This document shows positions 7,076-13,723 of a stretch of 15,555 nt of DNA, in pieces. Each line of letters opens with the position of its first letter. The first letter of the stretch is position 1. The position numbers and the translations under genes were made by a program. Below the pieces are notes generated by a model. That model was not told where the DNA came from and searched no databases. It saw only the letters and a list, made by a program, of their open reading frames with translations. The DNA comes from an uncultured Clostridia bacterium (GTDB lineage: Bacteria > Bacillota > Clostridia > Christensenellales > Aristaeellaceae): contig CAMKAE010000022.1 of NCBI GenBank assembly GCA_946410395.1, positions 1 to 15,555 on the forward strand, given 5' to 3'.

Positions 7076-9210
7076 CACTGGAAATCCTCCTCATTCTTGA
7101 CGGACGGGATCATGTTGTACACGATCAGGTTGATCACAGCGGTGACCACGAAGACCAGGATGCCGATGACGGCGGCCTGGTTGTAGTCGTGGTTGTTGAC
7201 GGTCATCTTGTACAGCCAGGTGATCAGCAGGTCTGTGCCGCCGGCGTTTCCGGCCAGCTCCGTGGCCGACGAGGGCTCGCCGCCGGAGAGCAGGAAGATG
7301 ACGTTGAAGTTGTTGATGTTGCCGGTAAAGCTGGTCAGCAGATAGGGCCCGGTGACAAAGAGCATGTAGGGCAGGGTGATCTTCCGGTACATCTGGAAGC
7401 CGTTGGCGCCGTCGATGCGCGCGCTCTCATACAGGTCCGCCGGAATGTTCATCAGGATGCCCGTGGCGATCAGCATCAGGTAGGGGATGCCGATCCAGAC
7501 GTTGATCAGGATGATGGCCACCCGCGCCCAGTGCTTGTCCGTCCAGAAGGGGAGCGGACCGCTGATCCAGCCCCAGTTCTGCAGGGTTGTATTGATCAGT
7601 CCGTCCGCCGCGAACATCTTGGAGACGTACAGCAGGGAGACGAACTGCGGAATCGCGATGGTCATGACCAGGATGGTCCGCCAGACCTTCTTCAGGCGGA
7701 TGCCCTTCTTGTTGATCATGATGGCCACCAGCATGCCCAGGAAATAGTTCAGGAAGGTGGCGAAGACCGCCCAGATCAGGGTCCAGAGCAGCACCTGGCG
7801 GAAGGTTCCGCCCATGGAGGGGCCGCTGGTCGTGCCCTTGAGGGAGGTCAGCTCGCCGAAGTTGTCCGTCCCGACCCAGGTGAACAGGCTGCTCGGCGGC
7901 TGGTGCGCATGATCGAAGTTCGTGAAGGCGATCAGGATCATGAAGAAGATCGGCAGGATGGTGAAGACGAACACGCCCAGGCTGGGCAGGGCCAGCAGGG
8001 TCTTGTGGAACTGCTCGTCCGCCAGGGCAGCCATGTCGTCCCTGGCGCTCTTCAGCGTGTGCCCGGAGCGGAGGATCTCCTCGCTGATCCGGTTCTGCTT
8101 GATGTTCTGGTACCAGGTGTAGAGGAAGGCCACGATGAAGAACAGCGTCAGCACGCCGTAGAGCAGGATGAAGAACGAGTTGTGCCCGGCCACGACGATC
8201 TGGCCGTTCTCGGTGACCCGCTGGATGGTGCCCAGGGTGGGCAGCATCTTCACATGCCACCACCCGAAGGTAAACAGATAGATGTTGAAGACCGTCTGGA
8301 AGACGAAGAACAGGATGCCGCGCAGCCACTGCCCCCGCGCGCAGGAGCCGAAGCCCATGATCACATAGGAAACCTTTGTCTTCCAGTCGCCGGTGATAAA
8401 GGTGTGCACCAGGTCGACAAAGAAATGGCCGATGCCCACGCCGATCTTCTTGAAGAAATTGCCGATCTTCCGGATCAGGTTCCACAGGTGGAAGGGGATC
8501 GACCGGATGGCCCTTCCCAGCTTGTAGAAGCGCTTGCAGCCGGGGGAGAGCTTCAGGAAGTCAAGCTGCGCATAGCCGTCCGTTGTGAAGCCGCGGCCGA
8601 AGGAGCGGAACCAGAAGGGAATGTTGTGCAGCGCCATGCCGAGGCGGTTGCCCGCGCGCTGGAAGCTCCCCGTGCCGGCGTATTCCTGTCCCGTGAGACC
8701 CTGGCCGACCATCTTCCCACCTTCGCGGATGTCCGCGCCCAGCGCCTTGAAGTCCTCCCCGATGTCACCGGCGGGCTGCTCGGTCACATAGGCGCTCTTG
8801 TCAAAGGCCAGCAGGGGCCAGAAGACGAAGGGCAGGAAGAACATGCCCACGCCGAACAGGTCCGGCTTGCCGAAGACCTCCGCCATGTTGGCGCAGACGA
8901 TGGCCGACGTCACGAGCATGCAGGCGCCGAAGGGGATCAGGCTCAGGATCAGCCGGCCCTTGTCCGTGAACTGGGATGCGAGCCAGCCGGGCATCAGCAG
9001 GCTGAGCAAGCCGCAGAAAATGCCCAGGATCGCGCCGGTCATCGGCGCCCTGGAAACGGTGACGCGATCGGTGATGTAGCTGTTGTACAGCGGGACCAGG
9101 GCGTACCAGCCCTTCTGTCCGGCCTTCTGGAAAAGAAAATACAGGGACAGTCCGACCGCCGCCATGCTCACGGCACACCAGACAGTCAGGACGATCGCCG
9201 CAGTGGACAT
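7075..9210 (-). CDS. MalF-like sugar ABC permease with N-terminal DUF5684-like membrane module
   Basis: This 711-residue membrane protein pairs with the MalG homologue to form the transport channel. Residues 405-711 are the MetI-type permease core, with the EAA loop YESARIDGANGFQMYRKITLP at about 594-614. The N terminus (1-140) has four hydrophobic segments (near 5-27, 57-77, 85-107, 115-137) and the sequence KAGQKGWYALVPLYNSY, which I recognise as the pattern of DUF5684 small membrane proteins. A long cytoplasmic linker rich in Gly, Lys and Phe (138-280) follows, then two more helices (about 283-316, 343-366), the first preceded by a GFGSCARGQWLRG segment seen in other enlarged Firmicutes MalF proteins. 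E. coli MalF is 514 residues. The ribosome binding site is an unusual G run. The stop codon overlaps the next gene. Confidence 0.9.
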   Translation of the reverse strand: MSTAAIVLTVWCAVSMAAVGLSLYFLFQKAGQKGWYALVPLYNSYITDRVTVSRAPMTGAILGIFCGLLSLLMPGWLASQFTDKGRLILSLIPFGACMLVTSAIVCANMAEVFGKPDLFGVGMFFLPFVFWPLLAFDKSAYVTEQPAGDIGEDFKALGADIREGGKMVGQGLTGQEYAGTGSFQRAGNRLGMALHNIPFWFRSFGRGFTTDGYAQLDFLKLSPGCKRFYKLGRAIRSIPFHLWNLIRKIGNFFKKIGVGIGHFFVDLVHTFITGDWKTKVSYVIMGFGSCARGQWLRGILFFVFQTVFNIYLFTFGWWHVKMLPTLGTIQRVTENGQIVVAGHNSFFILLYGVLTLFFIVAFLYTWYQNIKQNRISEEILRSGHTLKSARDDMAALADEQFHKTLLALPSLGVFVFTILPIFFMILIAFTNFDHAHQPPSSLFTWVGTDNFGELTSLKGTTSGPSMGGTFRQVLLWTLIWAVFATFLNYFLGMLVAIMINKKGIRLKKVWRTILVMTIAIPQFVSLLYVSKMFAADGLINTTLQNWGWISGPLPFWTDKHWARVAIILINVWIGIPYLMLIATGILMNIPADLYESARIDGANGFQMYRKITLPYMLFVTGPYLLTSFTGNINNFNVIFLLSGGEPSSATELAGNAGGTDLLITWLYKMTVNNHDYNQAAVIGILVFVVTAVINLIVYNMIPSVKNEEDFQ

Positions 9211-9223
9211 ACCCCCACCCCCC
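9211..9223 (-). promoter_or_regulatory. G-run in place of a normal ribosome binding site for the MalF-like gene
   Basis: On the minus strand the ATG at 9210 is preceded by GGGGGGTGGGGGT with no AGGAGG. The internal GGGGTG could pair weakly with 16S rRNA. Every other gene here except nadD has a good GGAGG-type site. Confidence 0.5.
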
Positions 9224-9254
9224 GGTTTGATCAGGATTCATCCGGTATTGAAGA

Positions 9255-9286
9255 GGGCCGGGAACAAGCATGCTTGCCCCCGGCCC
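9255..9286 (-). promoter_or_regulatory. Intercistronic stem-loop between binding protein and permease
   Basis: GGGCCGGG (9255-9262) pairs with CCCGGCCC (9279-9286), and the enclosed CAAGCATGCTTG forms a further stem. The hairpin lies 21 bases after the binding-protein stop codon and is not followed by a T tract on the minus strand. It is more likely an mRNA-stabilising or partial attenuation element than a full terminator, a common device for raising binding-protein levels over permease levels. Confidence 0.7.
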
Positions 9287-9307
9287 AGAGGCTCGGACTG
9301 AGCAGAA

Positions 9308-10513
9308 TTACTTGCTCAGATAGGTCTCGCAGGTGGCCTCGAACTGCTGCAGCACGCCCAGCAGTTCCTCGTCGCTCATGTCGTCATACTTGTGGGCGAT
9401 CACGTCGTTGCCCAAGCCGGTGGCCAGGCTCCAGTAGTCGCCGGGGTACTGGCCCTGGGCCTCGCAGAAGGCCAGCTGAGCGGCCAGCGCGGACAGGGCG
9501 ACGTCTTCCTGCACCAGCTCATCCTGCTGAGCGGCCAGGTTGGAGGGGCCCCAGCCCACCGCGTCATAGCGGTCGAGCTGCACGTCTTTGGAGGTCAGGA
9601 AGGTCGCCAGGGCATGGCAGGCAGCCAGCTTGTCGGCGTCCATCTGGGGCTTGACACCCAGCATCTTGAAGCCGCCGAAGCCGCCCAGCTGATAGCCGTC
9701 CATGGTGGGGAGCTTGGCAGCGGCATAACCGTCGCCGAAGAGCTCCTTGGCAGCGCCTGAATCCCAGGTGCCGGACACGACGGCCGCGGCGTTGGTGGCG
9801 TTGGCCACGGAGGAGCCGTTGACGAAGGCCGGGTGATTGGCCACCTTGATCATGGACTTCAGGGCCTTCACGCCGTTCTCGGAGGCATAGGTGGAGTTCA
9901 TGGCCACCAGGTTGCCGTCGTCGTCGGACTCAAAGGTGAATTCGCAGCCGGCGCCGAAGAAGAACGCGGTCTGATACCAGCCGGAGTTGATCTCGAAATA
10001 CACGCTCTTGCCGGCGGCCTGCGCCTGATCCAGCACGCCCTCGAGGGTGGAGGGGTCGGTGATGACGGTGCTGTCATAATACAGGAAGTAGCCGTTGTCG
10101 CTGGTCATCGGATAGGCGTAGATGGTCTCGCCCATCGTGACGGCCTTCACGCTGCCGGGATCGTTCTCAGAGGTGACGAACGCGGCATTCTCGTCCACCA
10201 CGGGCGCCAGGGCGTCCACGGACACCAGACGGTTCAGCTGATCCTGCGCGAAGCCGAAGATGTCGGCGCCGGCTTCCACGTCGGTCAGCATGGAGGTGGC
10301 GGCATCGCCCTCGCCGACGGACTGGATCGTCACGGTCATGTCGGCATACTGGGGATTGGCCTCCTTGAATTCGGCGATCTTCTCCTCGGTGAAGGCCACG
10401 GTGTTCTCAGCGACCCAGACCTTGATCTCGCCGCTGAAACCGTCAGCCAGCGCCGCACCGGCGACGCACAGGATCATCGCGAGCGCCATGACCAGAGCAA
10501 ACAGCTTTTTCAT
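9308..10513 (-). CDS. Extracellular sugar-binding protein of CUT1 ABC transporter (MalE-like)
   Basis: This 401-residue solute-binding protein captures the sugar outside the cell and delivers it to the permeases encoded downstream. Residues 1-23 are a signal peptide (MKKLFALVMALAMILCVAGAALA) with likely cleavage before DGF. Mature motifs fit the MalE group: GEIKVWVAENT at the N terminus, ADIFGFAQDQLNRLV, IYAYPMTSDNGYFLYYD, INSGWYQTAFFFGAG and AVVSGTWDSG. A Cys is present in the signal region at residue 16, but MILC lacks the small residue required at -1 of a lipobox. The protein therefore appears secreted or held by its signal sequence instead of lipidated. The ATG follows AAGGAGG by 8 bases. 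First gene of the transporter operon. The substrate is not deducible, and no enzyme or regulator gene is linked. Confidence 0.93.
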   Translation of the reverse strand: MKKLFALVMALAMILCVAGAALADGFSGEIKVWVAENTVAFTEEKIAEFKEANPQYADMTVTIQSVGEGDAATSMLTDVEAGADIFGFAQDQLNRLVSVDALAPVVDENAAFVTSENDPGSVKAVTMGETIYAYPMTSDNGYFLYYDSTVITDPSTLEGVLDQAQAAGKSVYFEINSGWYQTAFFFGAGCEFTFESDDDGNLVAMNSTYASENGVKALKSMIKVANHPAFVNGSSVANATNAAAVVSGTWDSGAAKELFGDGYAAAKLPTMDGYQLGGFGGFKMLGVKPQMDADKLAACHALATFLTSKDVQLDRYDAVGWGPSNLAAQQDELVQEDVALSALAAQLAFCEAQGQYPGDYWSLATGLGNDVIAHKYDDMSDEELLGVLQQFEATCETYLSK

Positions 10514-10538
10514 ACAGGGTTCCTCCTTTGTTTTTGTC

Positions 10539-10577
10539 GCGGCTTTTGCCGCATATTTCTTAAGCGGCAAAAGCCGC
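10539..10577 (-). promoter_or_regulatory. Self-complementary inverted repeat in the 5' UTR of the sugar ABC operon
   Basis: GCGGCTTTTGCCGC (10539-10552) and GCGGCAAAAGCCGC (10564-10577) are perfect 14-bp reverse complements separated by 11 bases. Each arm can also fold alone (5-bp stem, 4-base loop). The minus-strand leader can thus form one long hairpin or two small ones, 12 bases upstream of the AAAGGAGG site. No T tract follows, so it is not a plain terminator. Confidence 0.75.
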
Positions 10578-10657
10578 TGAAGAAGCGATGCAAATGAAGC
10601 CTTTCAGCACAAAAACCTTGCGCTTATGACTTGTTTTCGACCAGATTGTTCATTTGA

Positions 10658-10686
10658 ATTGTAGCACAAGGTTCGCCGATTGTCTA
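10658..10686 (-). promoter_or_regulatory. Promoter of the sugar ABC transporter operon
   Basis: On the minus strand: -35 TAGACA (10686-10681), 17-base spacer ending in TGC, -10 TACAAT (10663-10658). Transcription would start near 10651, giving a leader of about 138 bases that contains the inverted repeat. Confidence 0.85.
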
Positions 10687-10760
10687 CACCCTTCGCCAAA
10701 AATTTTCATTGCGATTCTCATAAATGATTGCAAACATGTTACAAAAGAATGTTCGCAGTG

Positions 10761-10789
10761 TTGACAGTTTTTGCGATTTGCTTTACAAT
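10761..10789 (+). promoter_or_regulatory. Promoter of the SH3/peptidoglycan-binding protein gene
   Basis: Consensus -35 TTGACA (10761-10766), 17-base spacer, -10 TACAAT (10784-10789). It is divergent from the transporter promoter, with 74 bases between the two -35 boxes. The start point near 10796 leaves a leader of about 49 bases. Confidence 0.9.
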
Positions 10790-10844
10790 AAGAAATGGTC
10801 TATTCGCGGACATCCGCTTCAGCATGGTTACGGGAGGCGTTCTT

Positions 10845-13553
10845 ATGCGCAAAAACGAGAGGACATGGCTCCGGCGTCTGACCGGCGTGCTGCTGACGGC
10901 GCTGCTGGTGCTGAGCCTTGCGGCGGCGCTGGCGGCCGAGAGGTTCCCCTACACGACGACCACCACGGACAAGGTCAACCTGCGCCGGAGCGCGTCGAGC
11001 ACGGCGGTTGTGCTCACGCGCGTGCCCAAGGGCGAGAGCGTGAAGGTCACCGGGAAAACCGGCAACTACTACAAGGTGACCTACGGCAAATACACCGGCT
11101 ACATCCTCAAGACCTACCTGACGCCCTACGAGGAGACCGCGGACGCGCAGGCGACGCCGGAGGTCGTCACCGGCTATCCCTACCAGACCACGGTGAACGC
11201 CAAGGTGAACCTGCGGGAATCCAACTCCCAGGTCAGCCGGGTGATCCGCGCGATCCCCTCCGGCGCCTCTGTGACCGTGATGGGGGAGACGGGCAAGTAC
11301 GCCTACCTGCAGTACGGCGATGACGTGGGCTATGCGCGCAAGGAATACGTCAACATGAAAAAAGTGGTGAAGGCCACGCCGACGCCGTCGCCCGTGCCCA
11401 CCCTCGCGCCCGGCGCGGACACCGTGAGCTATCAGCTCCTGCAGCGGGGCTCCGAGGGAGAAGCGGTGCTCGCGCTCCAGAATGCGCTGACGGAGCTGGG
11501 CTTCATGACCCAGGCCCAGGCGGACGGCCGCTACGGCGATCTCACGGTTAGCGCGGTCATGGCCTTCCAGCTCAAGAACGGCTATCCGCAGAACGGCGTG
11601 GCGGACGCAAACCTCCAGGCCTTCCTCTACAGCGGAAAGCCCCTGAACGCCAGCGGCGCGAAGACCACGGTCAAGACCCTGGCCCCCATCGAGGGCGTCT
11701 CGGTCTACGCCGGCAGCAAGGGCAGCCTGGTGGGCACCATTCAGACCCGCCTGCAGGAGCTGGGCTACTACAGCGGCCCGATTACCCAAGTCAATGACAC
11801 CGCCACCGCGGCGGCCCTGAAGGCTTTCCAGAAGGCCAACGGCCTGAAGGCGGACGGCGTCGCCGGCGCGCAGACCCAGGCACTGCTCTTCAGCGGCGGC
11901 GCCGTGGCCAGCGGCGCGACCCCGACCCCCGCGCCGACCCCGACGCCCACCCCCGCGCCTACCTTCCGGGTGCCCGCGGCCAGCGTGGGCAACGGCTCTA
12001 CCGGCGAGAATGCCCGCCTGGTGCAGCAGCGCCTGAAGGATTTGGGCTACTATACCGGCAAGGTGGACGGCAAGTTCGGCAGCGGCTCGGTCAGCGCGCT
12101 CAAGCGCTTCCAGAGCAATAACGGCCTGAAGGCGGACGGCCTGGCGGGAACCACCACCTATGCGGTGCTCTTCTCCTGGAATGCGCTCGCGGCCTCGGAG
12201 ACGCCCAACCCGGCGCCCGCGGCTGTGACCCCGACCCCGGTGCCCGTGGCCACCCCGGCCCCGACGCCCGTAGAGGTGACCCGTGAGAACACGGTCACGG
12301 TCCAGCTGGGCGTCACCGGCGACGCGGTGCTGCGCCTGCAGGAGCGCCTGACGGTGCTGGGCTACTACCAGTCCGCGCTCGACGGCGTCTGCAAGGCGGA
12401 CGACGTCGCGGCCATCCGGACCTTCCAGCAGATGAATGGCCTCAAGGTCGACGGCGTGGCGGGATACGCGACCCAGGTCAAGCTGTACTCCCAGACGGCG
12501 GTGCTGTACTCCGGCGCGATCGCAGCAGGTACCGTGAACACCGCCACCACCCTGCGCATGGGCAGCACCGGCAACGAGGTGACGCTGCTGCAGGAGCGGC
12601 TCGCGGCCCTGGGCTACTACACCGGCAAGGCGGACGGCATCTACAGCATTGCCACCTCCAACGCGGTCATCGCCTTCCAGCGGGCCAACAGCCTGACCCG
12701 GGACGGCGTAGCCGGCACGAAAACGCTTAAGAAACTCTACTCCGCCGAGGCTGTCAAGGCTTCCGCGGCGACACCCACCCCGGCGCCCAAGGCTACATCC
12801 GCACCCGCGTCTTCCGGCACGGCTGTCAGCCTGAACACAAACAGCACCCTGAAGCTGGGTGACAACAGCGAAGCCGTGAAGAATCTGCAGCAGCGGCTCA
12901 TCGACCTGGGTTACCTCAACGGCAGGGCGGATGGTAAGTTTGGCACCGCGACCTTCACCGCGCTCAAGGCGTTCCAGAAGAGCAACCGGCTCACGGCCGA
13001 CGGCGTGGCGGGTCCCAAGACCCTGAAGGCCCTGGAATCCACCGCGGCGCTCTCCGCCGACGGCAAGGCGCTGACCACCCCGACGCCGACCCCCGTGCCC
13101 GCCGCACCCGCCAACGTGAAGCCTCGGGCGTCCCAGGTGCAGTACGGCGACTGGTACACCAAGGTGAAGGCCCTGACGAAAAAGTTCCAGTACGCCACGG
13201 TGTATGACTATCAGACCGGGCTGAGCTGGCAGGTTCACATGTTCTCCTTCGGCGCGCACGCGGACGCGGAGCCGCTGACCGCCGCGGATACCGCCCGCCT
13301 GGAGCAGGCCTTCGGCGGGAACACCTGGAACCCGCGCCCCGTCTGGGTCGTGCTGGGCAACGGGGACGTCTATATGGCCTCGACCCACTCCATGCCCCAC
13401 GAGGTGCAGCACATCACCTCCAACAACTTCCCGGGCCACCTGTGCATCCATTTCCCGAGAACCGCGGCCCAGGTCGCCGCCATCGGTCCCTATGCCACCA
13501 GCCATCAGTCCACGATCGACGCCGGCTGGAAGGTGACCCAGAACATGCGGTAA
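10845..13553 (+). CDS. Secreted cell-wall protein: two SH3, six PG-binding repeats, unknown C-terminal domain
   Basis: This 902-residue exported protein has a signal peptide at 1-31 (LTGVLLTALLVLSLAAALAA). Two bacterial SH3 domains follow (about 33-95 and 112-173, each with VNLRxS and a YxKV/YAYLQYG-like core). Six PG_binding_1 repeats lie near 196-266, 285-350, 379-448, 482-554, 565-636 and 662-736, each built around LQxRLxxLGYY, AFQxxNGLxxDGVAG and a final LYS/LFS. Pro-Thr linkers of the TPTPAP kind separate most of them. The last 140 residues (762-902) are a distinct domain rich in His, with H798, H805, H848, H852, H856 and GHLCIHF (864-870). The protein should bind peptidoglycan; the C-terminal activity is unknown. 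The start was chosen because GGGAGG lies 8 bases upstream, the signal peptide begins there, and the promoter excludes earlier starts. It is a single-gene unit. Confidence 0.9.
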   Translation: MRKNERTWLRRLTGVLLTALLVLSLAAALAAERFPYTTTTTDKVNLRRSASSTAVVLTRVPKGESVKVTGKTGNYYKVTYGKYTGYILKTYLTPYEETADAQATPEVVTGYPYQTTVNAKVNLRESNSQVSRVIRAIPSGASVTVMGETGKYAYLQYGDDVGYARKEYVNMKKVVKATPTPSPVPTLAPGADTVSYQLLQRGSEGEAVLALQNALTELGFMTQAQADGRYGDLTVSAVMAFQLKNGYPQNGVADANLQAFLYSGKPLNASGAKTTVKTLAPIEGVSVYAGSKGSLVGTIQTRLQELGYYSGPITQVNDTATAAALKAFQKANGLKADGVAGAQTQALLFSGGAVASGATPTPAPTPTPTPAPTFRVPAASVGNGSTGENARLVQQRLKDLGYYTGKVDGKFGSGSVSALKRFQSNNGLKADGLAGTTTYAVLFSWNALAASETPNPAPAAVTPTPVPVATPAPTPVEVTRENTVTVQLGVTGDAVLRLQERLTVLGYYQSALDGVCKADDVAAIRTFQQMNGLKVDGVAGYATQVKLYSQTAVLYSGAIAAGTVNTATTLRMGSTGNEVTLLQERLAALGYYTGKADGIYSIATSNAVIAFQRANSLTRDGVAGTKTLKKLYSAEAVKASAATPTPAPKATSAPASSGTAVSLNTNSTLKLGDNSEAVKNLQQRLIDLGYLNGRADGKFGTATFTALKAFQKSNRLTADGVAGPKTLKALESTAALSADGKALTTPTPTPVPAAPANVKPRASQVQYGDWYTKVKALTKKFQYATVYDYQTGLSWQVHMFSFGAHADAEPLTAADTARLEQAFGGNTWNPRPVWVVLGNGDVYMASTHSMPHEVQHITSNNFPGHLCIHFPRTAAQVAAIGPYATSHQSTIDAGWKVTQNMR

Positions 13554-13571
13554 TTGCGATCCGGTCTTCCG

Positions 13572-13607
13572 GCGGAGCGGTCTATGCGGACGGCTCCGCT
13601 TTTTTTT
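13572..13607 (+). terminator. Rho-independent terminator of the peptidoglycan-binding protein gene
   Basis: GCGGAGC (13572-13578) pairs with GCTCCGC (13593-13599), with an inner GTC/GAC stem, and is followed by eight T residues. It begins 18 bases after the stop codon. Confidence 0.93.
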
Positions 13608-13662
13608 GCGCGGCTGCTTTTCATCAAATCCCGCATAAGTTCGGTTTTTTTTCAAATGCCCC

Positions 13663-13691
13663 TTCCATGCGGATGAAAAATCGGTTATAAT
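13663..13691 (+). promoter_or_regulatory. Probable promoter of nadD-yqeK and rsfS
   Basis: Perfect -10 TATAAT (13686-13691) with a poor -35 TTCCAT (13663-13668) at 17-base spacing. It is the only plausible promoter between the upstream terminator and the start codon. Confidence 0.6.
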
Positions 13692-13723
13692 CCTTATGAG
13701 ATTGACAGAAGGATGAGCACACA

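Noticed and set aside
7189..9654. Open frame of 821 codons on the plus strand, antisense to the MalF-like and binding-protein genes.
   Set aside because: It mirrors GC-rich codon third positions of the true genes, is rich in Gly, Arg, Gln and Asp without any family motif, and has no credible ribosome binding site or promoter.
10514..10570. N-terminal extension of the sugar-binding protein (MPLKKYAAKAATK and onward).
   Set aside because: It comes from the inverted-repeat leader, starts with TTG and would precede an otherwise perfect signal peptide that has its own AAGGAGG site.
10590..10610. TGAAGCCTTTCA, slightly like a catabolite-repression (cre) operator in the transporter leader.
   Set aside because: It is two bases shorter than the cre consensus and lacks the central CG at the right place, so it is not supported as a CcpA site.
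10728..10844. Earlier in-frame start for the wall protein (39 more residues).
   Set aside because: It lies upstream of the TTGACA-TACAAT promoter start point and would bury the signal peptide; the ATG at 10845 has a good ribosome binding site.
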